In this document: positions 47,447 through 57,535 of the stretch, one piece after another
Layout of the letters: every line of letters starts with the position of its first letter
Numbering within the stretch: the stretch's first letter is position 1
Source: an uncultured Modestobacter sp.
Lineage (GTDB): Bacteria > Actinomycetota > Actinomycetes > Mycobacteriales > Geodermatophilaceae
Reading direction: 5' to 3'
DNA: 64,000 nucleotides
Assembly: GCF_947486615.1 (NCBI RefSeq)
Contig: NZ_CANKUD010000009.1
Span: 1-64,000, forward strand
Notes under the pieces: model-generated
Database searches by the model: none
The model's input: only the letters and a program-made list of their open reading frames with translations
What the model was told of the DNA's origin: nothing
Made by a program: the position numbers and the translations under genes

Positions 47447-47570
47447 GCCCCCATTGTGGACCGCCGGCCGACGGCCCGATCCGGGACGTCGGTCCATCGA
47501 GTGGGTGAACCGCGCCACCCTCGCGCGCGGGCGGCGGCGCGATGGCCCACGCCGCGGTGGGGACGGGGAT

Positions 47571-47610
47571 CCGGTGGCGCCCGGCGACCTCGGGCACCGG
47601 GCGCCACCGG
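47571..47610. terminator. hairpin terminator after the phosphodiesterase gene
   Basis: Perfect 14-bp stem (47571-47584 with 47597-47610), 12-base loop, just past the stop of the minus-strand gene at 47617. Confidence 0.7.
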
Positions 47611-47616
47611 GTCGGC

Positions 47617-48969
47617 TCAGCCGCGCGGGTGCACCGGCAGCAGCGCCTCGTCGAGCACCCGCCCCTGGCTGGCGTCCGGCGCCGGGACGCCGAGCAGGTG
47701 CGCGATCGTCGGCGCGATGTCCACGTGCCTCGGGTCCTGCGGCACGGTCCCGGGGCGCACGTGCCGTCCGCTAAGCAGGAAGGCGACCTCCAGCTCCTGG
47801 GTGGTGCCGTGCCGGCCGCGGGTGATCTCGGCGTCCGCGGCGAACATGGCCCAGCCCGGTGCGGGCTCCACCACCAGGTCGCCGTAGACCGGGGCCATCC
47901 GCATGGCCGCCTGCTCCCGCTCGTCGTAAATGCCCCCGATGCCCTCCACCCCGGCCAGCGCCTGCTCGATGCGGGCGAGCGCCGTGGCGTCCCCGGTGAG
48001 GTCACCGATCAGGTGTACGGAGGTCAGCCCACCGCCGGCGAGCACGACGTCGGTGCCGGGCGAGGGCGCCTGGTTGGTGCTCACCCACTCGGCCTGGTAA
48101 CCCAGCGCGTCGATCGCGGCCTCGGTCTGCGGGCCGTTGACGTCGTCGTAGGACGTGATGCCGTGGTCGCCCACCAGGACGAACGTCGTCCGGTTGTAGG
48201 TGCCGGCGCGCCGGGTGGCCTCCACCACCCGGCCGATCTGCTCGTCCACCAGCGCGAGCGCGGCCAGGGTCTCCGGGCTCTGCTCGCCCGTGGCGTGCCC
48301 GGCACCGTCGACGTCGGAGCAGTACACCGCGAGGAGGTCGGGCACCTCGGGGACGGTGACCGCCGTCCCTCCGGAGTCGACGGGGCGCCCCTCGAGGATG
48401 GCCACGGCGTCATCAGCGCGGTCCGCGCAGGTGCCCCCGGGCTGGGTGTACAGGGCGTCCGGGTCGCCGTAGGCGGTCCCCCGGTTCTGCAGCGTGAACC
48501 ACTGCACCGACGCCATGGACCGGTCCGCCTGTGCCAGGGCCTCACCGAGGGTCTCGACCGCGAGGGCACGCGACTGGCCGCGGACGGTCCCGGAGACCGG
48601 GTCCAGGTAGTAGGAGGCGTTGAGCGTGGTGTCGGGGTAGGCGCCGGTCGCGACCGAGCCCCACGACTGGTTGGTCATCGACGACATCACCCCGGTGCCG
48701 GTGGTCAGGCTGCCGCGGCGGGCCAGCCGGTCGAGGTTGGGCAGCGGCACCCGCCCGTCGAGGTAGTCGGCGTCGAAACCGTCGATGGCGAAGAACACCA
48801 CCTTGTTCTCGGTGCGGGCGTCCACCCGGTCGAGCACGCGCTCCCGGATGTCGGCGCCGGGGTCGCGTGCTGCGTCGTCCGCGTTCGCGGGCGTCGCGGC
48901 CAGGCTGACGGCGGCCGTCGCGGTGAGGACCGCGACGGCGACCGCCCGCCGGGTGTGGGTCGATGACAT
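47617..48969 (-). CDS. secreted alkaline-phosphatase-superfamily phosphodiesterase
   Basis: 450 aa. Signal peptide ([22 protein letters not shown]). Nucleotide-pyrophosphatase-like core: [13 protein letters not shown] (metal Asp), [23 protein letters not shown] (nucleophile Thr/Ser region), [15 protein letters not shown] (Asp/His), [15 protein letters not shown] (DH) and [16 protein letters not shown]. Members hydrolyse nucleotides, phosphonates or phospholipid headgroups outside the cell; the substrate is unknown. It separates hemQ from hemY with gaps of about 170 and 128 bases, so it is probably its own unit. Confidence 0.88.
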   Translation of the reverse strand: MSSTHTRRAVAVAVLTATAAVSLAATPANADDAARDPGADIRERVLDRVDARTENKVVFFAIDGFDADYLDGRVPLPNLDRLARRGSLTTGTGVMSSMTNQSWGSVATGAYPDTTLNASYYLDPVSGTVRGQSRALAVETLGEALAQADRSMASVQWFTLQNRGTAYGDPDALYTQPGGTCADRADDAVAILEGRPVDSGGTAVTVPEVPDLLAVYCSDVDGAGHATGEQSPETLAALALVDEQIGRVVEATRRAGTYNRTTFVLVGDHGITSYDDVNGPQTEAAIDALGYQAEWVSTNQAPSPGTDVVLAGGGLTSVHLIGDLTGDATALARIEQALAGVEGIGGIYDEREQAAMRMAPVYGDLVVEPAPGWAMFAADAEITRGRHGTTQELEVAFLLSGRHVRPGTVPQDPRHVDIAPTIAHLLGVPAPDASQGRVLDEALLPVHPRG

Positions 48970-49097
48970 GGCGCTCCCTCGGACGAGACCCGGCGGCCCA
49001 GCGGCCGCCGACGGTCCGAAACTAGGAAGCGGACATGGCCGTCATCGGGCTGCCCGGTGACCTCGGGGGCAAGGCTCGGGGCCCCGCCGGAACCGGA

Positions 49098-50456
49098 TCA
49101 GTCCAGCGACTGCGTGGCGCGACGAGCGTCCCGGATGCAGGCGGGCAGGCCGACGCCCTGGTAGGCGGCACCGGCCACGGCCAGGCCGGGGACCTCGGCC
49201 ACCGCCGACCGGATCGCGGCGACCCGCTGCGGGTGGCCGACCAGGTACTGCGGCAGCCCGTCGGTCCAGCGCACCAGCTCGGTCTGCACCGGCTCGGCGC
49301 GCTCCAGCTGGAGCAGGTCGGCGACGTCGGCGACCACCGCGGCGGTGAGCTCGTCGTCCGGGCGGTGCAGGGCGGCGTCGTCGCCGAACCGGCCGACCGA
49401 GGAGCGCACCCGCAGCGCGCCGTCGAGGTGCGGCCACTTGGACGAGGAGACGGTGACGCCCTTGACCAGCCGCCCGGTGACCGGGGGCACCAGCAGCCCG
49501 GAGCCCGCCGCGACCGGCTGCTCGGGGAAGGCCATCGCGACCACGGCCATCGAGGCGTACGGGATCCCGTGCAGGGGCTCGACCGCGTCCGGGGCCAGGT
49601 CGGCGAGCAGCTCGGCGGTGGGCCCGGCGGGGGTGGCCAGCACGACGGCGTCCGCGGTGAGCGTCGCCCCGCCGGCGACGTCCAGCTCGAAGCCGCCGGC
49701 GGTGCGGCGCAGCGCGGTGACCCGGGTGCACAGCCGGACGTCGGCGCCGGAGGCCTGCACGAGGGCGGCCGGCAGCGAGCCGATGCCCTCGCGCACCGTG
49801 ACGAAGACCGGGCCGTCGGCGTCACCGCGGCTGCGGGCACCGGCGTCCCGGGCGGCGAGGGCGGCGCCCAGCAGCGACGTGGCGGCCGGCAGCTGGGCGG
49901 CGAGCGCGGGCATGGTGGCGGCCAGCGACAGGTCGTCGGGGCGGCCGGCGTACACCCCACCGAGCAGCGGCTCGACGAGCCGGTCGACCACCTCGTCGCC
50001 GAGCCGCTCGCGCAGCAGGCCACCCACCGAGACGTCGCCGTCCAGCTGCAGCGGCGGCAGGTCGGCCTCGGCGCGCACCCGCGCGACGCCTGCGGGGGTG
50101 AGCACGCCGTCCAGCCCGTCGGCGGACGTCGGCACCCCCTGCAGCGTGCCGGCCGGCAGCGGGAACCGGCCCTCGGGCAGCTCGATCGACGCCTGGGTGG
50201 TGCGCGCGGGCACCAGCTGGTCGGCCAGGCCGAGGGCCTCGATCAGCTCGACGGCCTCCGGCACGCGGGCCAGCACCGCCTCCGGGCCGGTGTCGTACCA
50301 GCGGCCGGCCAGCTCGACCCGGTTCAGCTTGCCGCCGATCCGGTCGCCGGCCTCGAGCACCACGACCGCACCGTCGGGGTGCGTGCGACGCCACTCCCAG
50401 GCGGCGGTCAGGCCGGTGATCCCGGCGCCGACGACGACCAGCCGGCAGGTGCTCAC
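49098..50456 (-). CDS. hemY: coproporphyrinogen/protoporphyrinogen oxidase (HemY-type)
   Basis: 452 aa FAD enzyme. Dinucleotide-binding [19 protein letters not shown], a glycine-rich [19 protein letters not shown]-terminal [21 protein letters not shown]. In actinomycetes with hemQ it acts as coproporphyrinogen III oxidase, giving coproporphyrin III for iron insertion. GTG at 50456 overlaps the hemE stop (GTGA), so hemE-hemY are coupled. The gene is often labelled hemG; sequence type is HemY. Confidence 0.93.
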   Translation of the reverse strand: MSTCRLVVVGAGITGLTAAWEWRRTHPDGAVVVLEAGDRIGGKLNRVELAGRWYDTGPEAVLARVPEAVELIEALGLADQLVPARTTQASIELPEGRFPLPAGTLQGVPTSADGLDGVLTPAGVARVRAEADLPPLQLDGDVSVGGLLRERLGDEVVDRLVEPLLGGVYAGRPDDLSLAATMPALAAQLPAATSLLGAALAARDAGARSRGDADGPVFVTVREGIGSLPAALVQASGADVRLCTRVTALRRTAGGFELDVAGGATLTADAVVLATPAGPTAELLADLAPDAVEPLHGIPYASMAVVAMAFPEQPVAAGSGLLVPPVTGRLVKGVTVSSSKWPHLDGALRVRSSVGRFGDDAALHRPDDELTAAVVADVADLLQLERAEPVQTELVRWTDGLPQYLVGHPQRVAAIRSAVAEVPGLAVAGAAYQGVGLPACIRDARRATQSLD

Positions 50457-51496
50457 GACGCCGTCAGCTCGTGGACCAGCTCGACGACGTGCGTCAGGGC
50501 GCCGGGGTCGGTGTCGGGCAGCACGCCGTGGCCGAGGTTGAACACGTGCCCGCGGGCGGCGCGGCCCTGCTCGACGACCCGGCGCACCTCGCGGTCGACG
50601 GTCTCCCGGTCGGCGAGCAGCACCGCGGGGTCCAGGTTGCCCTGCAGCGAGTACCCCGGGCCCACCCGGCGGGCCGCCTCGTCCAGCGGCACCCGCCAGT
50701 CGACGCCGACGACGTCCACGCCGGCGTCCCCGATCAGCGGCAGCAGTTCACCGGTGCCGACGCCGAAATGGATCTTCGGGACCTCCGGCGCGGCCAGGCC
50801 GTCGAAGACCGCGCGGGAGTGCGGCAGGACCCGGGTCGCGTAGTCGACCGGGGAGAGCACCCCGGCCCAGCTGTCGAAGAGCTGGACGGCGCTGACGCCG
50901 GCGTCGACCTGGGTGCGCAGGAAGGTCGCCGCCGAGACCGCGAGGCGCTCCAGCAGGCGCTGCCAGGCGGCCGGTTCGGCGTACATGAACGCCTTGGTGC
51001 GCGCGTGCTCCTTGGAGGGGCCGCCCTCGATCAGGTAGGTGGCCAGGGTGAACGGCGCCCCGGCGAAGCCGATCAGCGGCGTCGCGCCCAGCTCGGCCAC
51101 CAGCCGGCGGACGGCGGTGCCGAGGAACTCCAGCCGGTCGGGCTCCAGGGCGGGCAGCGCGTCGACGTCGGCGACGCTGCGGATCGGCGAGGCGATCACC
51201 GGGCCGATGCCGGGCTTGATCTCGATGTCGACCCCGGCGACCACCAGGGGCAGCACGATGTCGGAGAACAGGATCGCGGCGTCCACCCCGTGCCGGCGGA
51301 CCGGCTGCAGGGTGATCTCGGTGACCAGGTCCGGGTCCTGGCAGGCCTGCAGCATCGCGGTGCCGGCCCGCAGCGCGCGGTACTCCGGCAGCGAGCGGCC
51401 GGCCTGGCGCATGAACCACACCGGCGTGCGCGAGACCGGCAGGCCACGGGCCGCCCGGACGAGATCGGAGTCGGCCGGTCCTGCTGCTGTTCCCAC
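50453..51496 (-). CDS. hemE: uroporphyrinogen decarboxylase
   Basis: 347 aa. Signatures [19 protein letters not shown] and [33 protein letters not shown], and NLDPAVLLA / [12 protein letters not shown] near the end. It decarboxylates uroporphyrinogen III to coproporphyrinogen III, feeding HemY. GTG start at 51496 with GGAGGA about 11 bases upstream. It diverges from the DUF3000 gene across a 155-base promoter region. Confidence 0.97.
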   Translation of the reverse strand: MGTAAGPADSDLVRAARGLPVSRTPVWFMRQAGRSLPEYRALRAGTAMLQACQDPDLVTEITLQPVRRHGVDAAILFSDIVLPLVVAGVDIEIKPGIGPVIASPIRSVADVDALPALEPDRLEFLGTAVRRLVAELGATPLIGFAGAPFTLATYLIEGGPSKEHARTKAFMYAEPAAWQRLLERLAVSAATFLRTQVDAGVSAVQLFDSWAGVLSPVDYATRVLPHSRAVFDGLAAPEVPKIHFGVGTGELLPLIGDAGVDVVGVDWRVPLDEAARRVGPGYSLQGNLDPAVLLADRETVDREVRRVVEQGRAARGHVFNLGHGVLPDTDPGALTHVVELVHELTAS

Positions 51497-51651
51497 GGAC
51501 GCCGATCCTCCCAGACGGTGCCGGCCGGCGTCGCCGGCGGACCGGCCACGGGCCGGGAGCGGTTCGCTCCGCAGGTCACGGCTGCGCGTCGGCCGGGTGG
51601 GGCGGCGCGTCGGGGGGTCCCATCCGGTGGCGGGCGACCTACCCTGCGCTC

Positions 51652-52275
51652 GTGGCCCAGCAGCGCACTCGCCTGGACGGCGGCACCGCTGTGCCCCCGG
51701 GGCCGCAGCCCGCCGTCTTCCAGGCCGCTCTCGAGGCGCTGGCGACCGTACACCCGCGCCCGGAGATCGCCGTCGAGCACATCCCGGCCCCGCAGCGGCT
51801 CGCGCCGTGGTCGCACGCCATCGGCCTGGAGGTCGGCTCGCCCGACGACGAGGACGAGGAGCTGGCCAGCGGCCGGTTCATCGTGCTGTTCGACCCGGAC
51901 GGGCACGAGGCGTGGCAGGGCACGACCCGCTGCGTCGGCTTCGTCTCGGCCAGCACCGACTCCGACATGGTCGACGACAGCATGTTCTCCGAGGTGGCCT
52001 GGAGCTGGCTGACCGACGCGCTGACCGACTCCGGGGCGCAGCACCACTCGGTCGGCGGCACGGTCACCCGCACCGCCTCGACCCGGTTCGGCTCCATCGC
52101 CGCCCCGGAGCACTCGGTGGACGTGGAGATCCGCGCCTCCTGGACGGCGGAGGGCACCGACCTCGACCGGCACCTGAACGCGTTCCTCGAGGTGCTGTCC
52201 AACGCGGCGGGGCTGCCCCCGGCCGGCTTCCGGTTGCTCGGCTCGGACGGGCAGACCGTCGGCACCGACGCCTAG
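51652..52275 (+). CDS. DUF3000-family protein
   Basis: 207 aa. The actinobacterial DUF3000 pattern: [55 protein letters not shown] and [14 protein letters not shown]. Role unknown; in many actinomycetes it lies next to hemE and upstream of the regulator and ribonuclease D genes, as here. No Shine-Dalgarno; TACCCT (51640-51645) lies 6 bases before the GTG, so it is probably leaderless. Confidence 0.9.
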   Translation: MAQQRTRLDGGTAVPPGPQPAVFQAALEALATVHPRPEIAVEHIPAPQRLAPWSHAIGLEVGSPDDEDEELASGRFIVLFDPDGHEAWQGTTRCVGFVSASTDSDMVDDSMFSEVAWSWLTDALTDSGAQHHSVGGTVTRTASTRFGSIAAPEHSVDVEIRASWTAEGTDLDRHLNAFLEVLSNAAGLPPAGFRLLGSDGQTVGTDA

Positions 52276-52400
52276 ACTCCCTCCGTACTCCACTCGGCGT
52301 AACGCCACCAGGGCCGAGTGCGCGGACACGCCGGGCCCGCACGCGGGTGATCAGCCCCGATCACCGCCGTGCCGGGTCCGGTCCGACGACAGGAGGGCCG

Positions 52401-53111
52401 ATGCCTCTGGGCCAGTTGTGGTCCGACGGCGTCCTGTTCGGGCCGAACGCCAGCGCGCTGGTCGTCGACCCCTCCCCGCTGCTCCGGGAGGCGCTGGCCG
52501 GCCGGCTGCGCGCCCTCGGCGCCCGGGACGTCGAGGAGGCCGCCTCGCTCGAGGAGGCGCGGGTCCGGGCGCACGTCTCCGGCCCGCGGGCGCTGTGCGT
52601 GCTCGAGGTCGACCTGCCCGAGGTCGGCCCGGACAGCGGCGGCCGCGGTGGCGACCCCGGGCGCGGCCTGGAGCTGCTGCCCACGCTGCGCACCGAGGGC
52701 TGGCCGGTCACCGTCGTCCTCAGCTCGGTCACCGACCCGGGCGTCGTCCGGGCCGCGTTCCTGGCCGGCGTGCAGGGGTACGTGCTCAAGACCAGCCCGC
52801 TGGCCACCCTCACCGAGGGGCTGCGGGCCGCGCTGTCCGGCGAGGTGTTCGGTGACCCGGGCATCGCCAGCAGCCTGGCCCAGGGGCTGACCCAGACCGG
52901 TGTGGAGGAAGCTGTCGGTGAGCTGTCCGCCCGCGAGCGGGACATCCTGCGGCTGGTCGCCGACGGGCACACGAACAAGGAGATCGGCGAGAAGGTGGAC
53001 CTGTCCGCACTGACCGTGAAGAGCCACCTGGCGCGCATCGCGCGCAAGCTGGGCACCGGCGACCGGGCGCACATGGTGGCGCTCGGCATCCGTTCGGGGG
53101 TCATCAACTGA
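52401..53111 (+). CDS. LuxR-type response regulator
   Basis: 236 aa. N-terminal receiver-like domain (ALVVDPSPLLREALAGRL; LCVLEVDLPEVGPDS gives the possible phospho-Asp; VQGYVLKTS holds the Lys). C-terminal LuxR helix-turn-helix: LSARERDILRLVADGHTNKE, VDLSALTVKSHLARIARKLG. The receiver carries a Gly-rich insert after the Asp (GPDSGGRGGDPGRG), unlike canonical receivers. No histidine kinase is adjacent. AGGAGG lies 4-9 bases before the ATG at 52401. The ribonuclease D gene follows immediately. Confidence 0.92.
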   Translation: MPLGQLWSDGVLFGPNASALVVDPSPLLREALAGRLRALGARDVEEAASLEEARVRAHVSGPRALCVLEVDLPEVGPDSGGRGGDPGRGLELLPTLRTEGWPVTVVLSSVTDPGVVRAAFLAGVQGYVLKTSPLATLTEGLRAALSGEVFGDPGIASSLAQGLTQTGVEEAVGELSARERDILRLVADGHTNKEIGEKVDLSALTVKSHLARIARKLGTGDRAHMVALGIRSGVIN

Positions 53112-53218
53112 GCACCGACCCGGGCACCGAGCTGTCCCCCGACCCCGCGACGCAGGCACCCGTCGAGGAAGGGCCACCGGCGACGCCGCTGCTGACCCCG
53201 CGCGACGGCCTGCCGCCG

Positions 53219-54370
53219 GTGATCGAGACCTCGACGGCGCTGGTCGCCTACGCCGACGCGCTGGCCGCCGGCTCCGGACCCGTGGCGGTCGACGCCGAGC
53301 GGGCCTCGGGCTACCGCTACGGCCAGAGCGCCTACCTGGTGCAGATCCGGCGCGCCGGTTCCGGCACCGGGCTCATCGACCCGGTCCCGCTGCCGGACCT
53401 GTCACCGGTGCAGCGGGCGATCGGGGACGTCGAGTGGGTGCTCCACGCGGCCAACCAGGACCTCCCCTGCCTGGCCGAGCTGGGCCTGGTGCCCACGAAG
53501 CTGTTCGACACCGAGCTCGCCGCGCGCCTGGCCGGGCTGCCCCGGGTGGGTCTGGGTGCCGTGGTCGAGTCGCTGCTGGGCCTGTCGCTGCAGAAGGGCC
53601 ACTCGGCCGCGGACTGGAGCACCCGGCCGCTGCCGGAGGACTGGCTGGTCTACGCGGCGCTGGACGTCGAGGTGCTGGTCGAGGTGCGCGACGAGCTGGC
53701 CCGGATCCTGGACGAGCAGGGCAAGACCGAGTGGGCGCGGCAGGAGTTCGAGGCGATCCTGGCCGCCGGTCCCCCGGCCGCCCGGGTCGACCCGTGGCGG
53801 CGGACGTCGGGGATGCACGGCCTGCGCAGCCGCCGGCAGCTGGGCATGCTCCGGTCGCTGTGGCAGGCCCGCGACGACCTGGCCCGGCGCCGGGACATCG
53901 CCCCGGGCCGGGTGCTGCCCGACTCCGCGATGGTCTCCGCCGTGCAGGCCGACCCGCAGACCGAGGGCGCGCTGCTGGAGCTGCCGGTCTTCCGCGGCCG
54001 GGCGAACCGCAAGCTGGTCGGCACGTGGTTCGGTGCCCTGACCCGGGCCCGGGCGCTGCCGGAGGAGGAGCTCCCGCTGCACAGCCGCGCCGGCGACGGC
54101 CCGCCGCCGGTGAACCGCTGGGCCGATCGGGACCCGGCCGCGGCTGCCCGGCTCAAGGCCGCCCGGGCCGGGCTCGCGCAGGTCTCCGAGCAGTGGTCGG
54201 TGCCGGTGGAGAACCTGCTCTCCCCCGACCTCGTCCGCCGGCTGATGTGGGCACCTCCGGCTCCCGCCGACGCCGACTCGGTGGCTGACGCGCTGCGTGC
54301 CGGCGGTGCCCGCGAGTGGCAGGTCGGGCTGACCCGCGACCTGCTCACCGAGGCCGCCGCGCAGGGCTGA
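53219..54370 (+). CDS. rnd: ribonuclease D-like 3'-5' exonuclease with HRDC domains
   Basis: 383 aa from GTG 53219. DEDD exonuclease: PVAVDAERASGYRYGQSAYL (D, E), VEWVLHAANQDLPCLAELG (D), DWLVYAALDVEVLVEVRDEL (Y, D). Two C-terminal helical HRDC-like regions (about 190-270 and 290-375). It trims 3' ends of structured RNAs. The frame stays open upstream to the regulator stop, and relatives normally include a PLLTPRDG-type segment encoded at about 53183-53215, so the true start is probably upstream, possibly CTG 53108 (overlapping the regulator stop). Confidence 0.9.
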   Translation: MIETSTALVAYADALAAGSGPVAVDAERASGYRYGQSAYLVQIRRAGSGTGLIDPVPLPDLSPVQRAIGDVEWVLHAANQDLPCLAELGLVPTKLFDTELAARLAGLPRVGLGAVVESLLGLSLQKGHSAADWSTRPLPEDWLVYAALDVEVLVEVRDELARILDEQGKTEWARQEFEAILAAGPPAARVDPWRRTSGMHGLRSRRQLGMLRSLWQARDDLARRRDIAPGRVLPDSAMVSAVQADPQTEGALLELPVFRGRANRKLVGTWFGALTRARALPEEELPLHSRAGDGPPPVNRWADRDPAAAARLKAARAGLAQVSEQWSVPVENLLSPDLVRRLMWAPPAPADADSVADALRAGGAREWQVGLTRDLLTEAAAQG

Positions 54371-54391
54371 TCCCGCCCGGCCGCCCCCGGC

Positions 54392-55237
54392 TCAGTTCCG
54401 CACGGGGTCCGCCAGCCTGGTCCGCAGCTCGCGGACCAGGCGGCGGGCGTCGTCGGCGAACAGCGCGACGGCCTCCGCCGGCACGGCCTGCCCGTCCAGG
54501 TCGACGGTCGAGCCGAGGCGCAGGGTCAGCCGGACGCTGGTCTCGCCCATGACGCTGAGCGCGACCTGGTCGTCGGTGACCTCCAGGTTCCGCTTCGCCC
54601 CGTCGGTGGCGGCCACCCGGGCCGCGACGACGTCGGCGAGCCGGACGCGCACGGTCCGTAGCTGCCCGAACCGCAGGGTGAGCGCGTCGGCGTCGAGGGT
54701 GTGCGGGTTCTGCCGCAGCGACAGCGAGAAGCCGATCAGCCAGAGCAGCCCGTACACGGCCAGCGCGAAGACCACCCAGCGCACGGTCGGCCAGGGCAGC
54801 AGCAGGTGGACGACGCCGATCTCCACCGGGGTCAGCCCGATGACCGTGCCGAGCACGACCCCGATCCGGGACGTGTAGGAGAACGCCTCCTCCCCCGGAC
54901 GGACCACGGTGCGCCGGCGGAGCGCCCGGCCCAGTGCCCGGAGCACGCCAAGCTCGGAGCGGACCACCCAGTACACCGGGCGCGGCAGCGCCGCCTCGGC
55001 GCCGGCCAGCACCGCGCTCCCCCGGGTGCCCCCGGCCTGCCGGGTGCGGCGGTAGGCGCCGCGGAACAGCGTGGCCTCGGCGAGGAACACCCAGGCGAGG
55101 AGCACCTCCAGGGCGACGGCGACGGCGAGCGCGGTGCCCACGGGGAGCACGTCGGCGAGCACGAGCCCGACCTCGACCAGCGGGACGCCCACGGCGAGCC
55201 AGGGCACCACGCTCCGCAGCACCTGCCTGATCCGCAT
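54392..55237 (-). CDS. membrane protein, unknown
   Basis: 281 aa. Two N-terminal helices (VPWLAVGVPLVEVGLVLADV, GTALAVAVALEVLLAWVFLA), a basic loop, two more helices (about 130-180: IGVVLGTVIGLTPVEIGVVHLLL; WVVFALAVYGLLWLIGFSLS), and a cytosolic C-terminal domain with alternating beta strands (LTLRFGQLRTVRVRLADV, VALSVMGETSVRLTLRLG) resembling a bacterial PH-like fold. ATG 55237 chosen; 55264 is an upstream alternative. Converges with the ribonuclease D gene. Confidence 0.7.
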   Translation of the reverse strand: MRIRQVLRSVVPWLAVGVPLVEVGLVLADVLPVGTALAVAVALEVLLAWVFLAEATLFRGAYRRTRQAGGTRGSAVLAGAEAALPRPVYWVVRSELGVLRALGRALRRRTVVRPGEEAFSYTSRIGVVLGTVIGLTPVEIGVVHLLLPWPTVRWVVFALAVYGLLWLIGFSLSLRQNPHTLDADALTLRFGQLRTVRVRLADVVAARVAATDGAKRNLEVTDDQVALSVMGETSVRLTLRLGSTVDLDGQAVPAEAVALFADDARRLVRELRTRLADPVRN

Positions 55238-55298
55238 CGCCACCCCCTGCGCCGGTGCCGACACCGTAGCGAACGTTCCCGTCCGCTGGGGTGCACGA

Positions 55299-55339
55299 CA
55301 GCGGGGCGGCCACCGGGATGTCCGGTGACCGCCCCGCTG
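55299..55339. terminator. hairpin terminator
   Basis: 18-bp stem with one mismatch (55299-55316 with 55322-55339) and 5-base loop, downstream of the sugar permease gene. Next to it GTGGCGCGCTGGAGCGCT is repeated at 55342-55359 and 55366-55383, the second copy overlapping the permease stop. Confidence 0.7.
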
Positions 55340-55381
55340 CCGTGGCGCGCTGGAGCGCTGGAGCGGTGGCGCGCTGGAGCG

Positions 55382-56668
55382 CTAACTCCGCCCGGCGGCC
55401 GCGCGGCGGCGGGCCAGGGCGTCCACGGAGGCGGCGAGCAGCAGCACGCCACCGGTGATGATGTAGTTCAGGTACGCCGAGACGCCCAGCAGCCCGAGGC
55501 CGTTGTCGATGATGGCGATCACCAGGCCACCGAGCACCGCGTCGCGCACCCGGCCCCGGCCACCGAAGAGGCTGGTGCCACCGATGACCGCCGCACCTAC
55601 CGCGTACAGCAGGGTGTTCCCGCCACCGGAGCCGGGCGTCACCGAGCTGAGCCGGGCCGCGGCGACCAGACCGCTGACCGCGGCCATGGACGAGGACAGC
55701 ACGAACACCATGATCCGGATCCGGACGACGTTGATGCCGGCGCGGCGGGCGGCCTCCTTGTTGCCGCCGACCGCGTAGACGTGCCGGCCGAACGTGGTCC
55801 GCCCGAGCAGGAACGTCAGCGCCAGCAGCAGGAGCACGACCACCGGGATCGCGTACGGGATGCCCTTGAGGTCGATCGCGGCCGACAGCGCGCGGTCGGC
55901 GTTGAGGATCGCGGTGAGCACCACGACGACGACCGTGATCATCGCGATCCGCAGCAGCACGATGCCCAGCGGCTGGGTGATCAGGCCCTTGCTGCGCTGC
56001 CCCCGCCAGCGGTTCAGCGTGAGCGCCGCGTAGAGCAGGACCACCGCGGCCGCGAGCAGCCAGCCGATGCCCACCGGGATGTAGCTGTTGGTCAGCGCCC
56101 GGATCACGTCGTCCCGGATCGGCACCGTGCCGCCCTGGCCGATGATGCGCAGCGTCACGCCCTGGAAGGCGAGGAACAGCGCGAGGGTCACGACGAACGA
56201 CGGGATGCCGATCATCGCCACCAGCGTGCCGGTGAACAGACCGATCACCGCACCGGTGACCAGCGCCCCGAGCACGGCGATGTACCAGGGGACGCCGACC
56301 TCGGCGAGCAGCTGGGCCAGCACCGCGGCGCACACGCCGCTGACCACGCCGGCGGACAGGTCGATGTCGCCGAGCAGCAGCACCCAGACCAGGCCCATCG
56401 CCAGCAGGGTGATCGGCGCCGCCTGGATCAGCAGGTTGGTGATGTTCAGCGGGGTCAGGAAGGTCTCCGGCCGCAGCGCGAAGAACAGCGCGGTGAGCAC
56501 GACGATGCCCAGCACCGCCGGGAGGGCGCCGAGGTCACCGCCGCGGATCCGGTCGACGTACCCCCGCACGACGCCGCCGACGGTGTCCGCCCGGCGGTCG
56601 CCCTCGAAGCCGGACGGCGCGGACTCCCCCGGCTCGAGGTCGCTGGTGGGGACGGTGTTGCTCGCCAT
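55382..56668 (-). CDS. sugar ABC transporter permease (XylH/RbsC-like)
   Basis: 428 aa, about ten membrane helices. Carbohydrate-uptake-2 family pattern: LNITNLLIQAAPITLLAMG, VWVLLLGDIDLSAGVVSGVC, PSFVVTLALFLAFQG, the EAA-like GRTTFGRHVYAVGGNKEAARRAGI and AVIGGTSLFGGRGRV. Last gene of the SBP-ATPase-permease operon; one base separates its ATG from the ATPase stop. It imports a sugar, probably xylose- or ribose-like; the substrate is not decidable. Confidence 0.92.
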   Translation of the reverse strand: MASNTVPTSDLEPGESAPSGFEGDRRADTVGGVVRGYVDRIRGGDLGALPAVLGIVVLTALFFALRPETFLTPLNITNLLIQAAPITLLAMGLVWVLLLGDIDLSAGVVSGVCAAVLAQLLAEVGVPWYIAVLGALVTGAVIGLFTGTLVAMIGIPSFVVTLALFLAFQGVTLRIIGQGGTVPIRDDVIRALTNSYIPVGIGWLLAAAVVLLYAALTLNRWRGQRSKGLITQPLGIVLLRIAMITVVVVVLTAILNADRALSAAIDLKGIPYAIPVVVLLLLALTFLLGRTTFGRHVYAVGGNKEAARRAGINVVRIRIMVFVLSSSMAAVSGLVAAARLSSVTPGSGGGNTLLYAVGAAVIGGTSLFGGRGRVRDAVLGGLVIAIIDNGLGLLGVSAYLNYIITGGVLLLAASVDALARRRAAAGRS

Positions 56669-56669
56669 G

Positions 56670-57464
56670 TCAGGCCCCCTCGAAGACGGACTGGTCCAGG
56701 CCGAGGTCGCCCGAGCGCCCGGACGTGATGAGCTCGATGACCTGGGTGCGGTCGACCTGGGAGATCGGGACGTCGGCGGCCATCCGGCCGAGGTAGAGCG
56801 CGGCCACGCGGTCGGCGACCTCGAAGACGTCGACCATGTTGTGGGTGATGAACAGGACGGCGTGACCGGTGTCGGCCAGCCGCCGCACGAGGTCGAGCAC
56901 CTGCCGGGTCTGCGCCACGCCGAGGGCGGCGGTGGGCTCATCGAGGATGACGACCTTGGACTCCCACAGCACGGCCTTGGCGATCGCCACGGTCTGCCGT
57001 TGACCGCCGGACAGGCTGGCGACGAGCTGGCGCACCGACTTCAGGGTGCGCACCGAGAGCGTGGTCAGGGTGTCCTTGGCCGCCTGCTCCATCGAGGCCT
57101 CGTCGAGGACGGCGCCCTTGGTCCGCTCGCGGCCCAGGAACATGTTCTGCACGACGTCGAGATTGTCGGCCAGCGCGAGGTCCTGGTAGACGACCTCGAT
57201 GCCCAGGTGCGCGGCGTCCCGGGGGCCGGTGACCTGCACCCGCTCGCCGTCGAACCAGAACTCACCGCTATCGATGGGGTGGATGCCGGCGATGGACTTG
57301 ATCAGCGTGCTCTTGCCGGCGCCGTTGTCGCCGACGAGCGCGGTCACCGAGCCCGGGTAGACCTTCAGGTCGACCCCGTGCAGCACCTGGTTGGCGCCGA
57401 AGCTCTTGGTCACCCCGCGCAGTTCGAGGATCGGCGACCCGTCCTCGGACTTCGGAACGGACAT
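56670..57464 (-). CDS. sugar ABC transporter ATPase, single nucleotide-binding domain
   Basis: 264 aa. Walker A ALVGDNGAGKSTLIKSIAG, Q-loop EVVYQDLALADNLDVVQNMF, signature SLSGGQRQTVAIAKAV, Walker B VVILDEPTAALGV and H-switch FITHNMVDVFEV. It is half the length of XylG/RbsA, which carry two such domains, so it presumably works as a homodimer. Starts at ATG 57464. A stem-loop separates it from the upstream binding-protein gene. Confidence 0.93.
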   Translation of the reverse strand: MSVPKSEDGSPILELRGVTKSFGANQVLHGVDLKVYPGSVTALVGDNGAGKSTLIKSIAGIHPIDSGEFWFDGERVQVTGPRDAAHLGIEVVYQDLALADNLDVVQNMFLGRERTKGAVLDEASMEQAAKDTLTTLSVRTLKSVRQLVASLSGGQRQTVAIAKAVLWESKVVILDEPTAALGVAQTRQVLDLVRRLADTGHAVLFITHNMVDVFEVADRVAALYLGRMAADVPISQVDRTQVIELITSGRSGDLGLDQSVFEGA

Positions 57465-57492
57465 GCGTGGTCCTTCCTGGGAACACGACTGC

Positions 57493-57522
57493 GGGGCGCC
57501 CTCCGCGAACGGAGGGCGCCCC
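57493..57522. terminator. intercistronic hairpin (attenuator)
   Basis: Perfect 13-bp stem (57493-57505 with 57510-57522) with CGAA loop, between the binding-protein and ATPase genes of one operon. Such hairpins usually reduce read-through so the binding protein is made in excess. Confidence 0.7.
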
Positions 57523-57535
57523 GAGACGGATGGGG

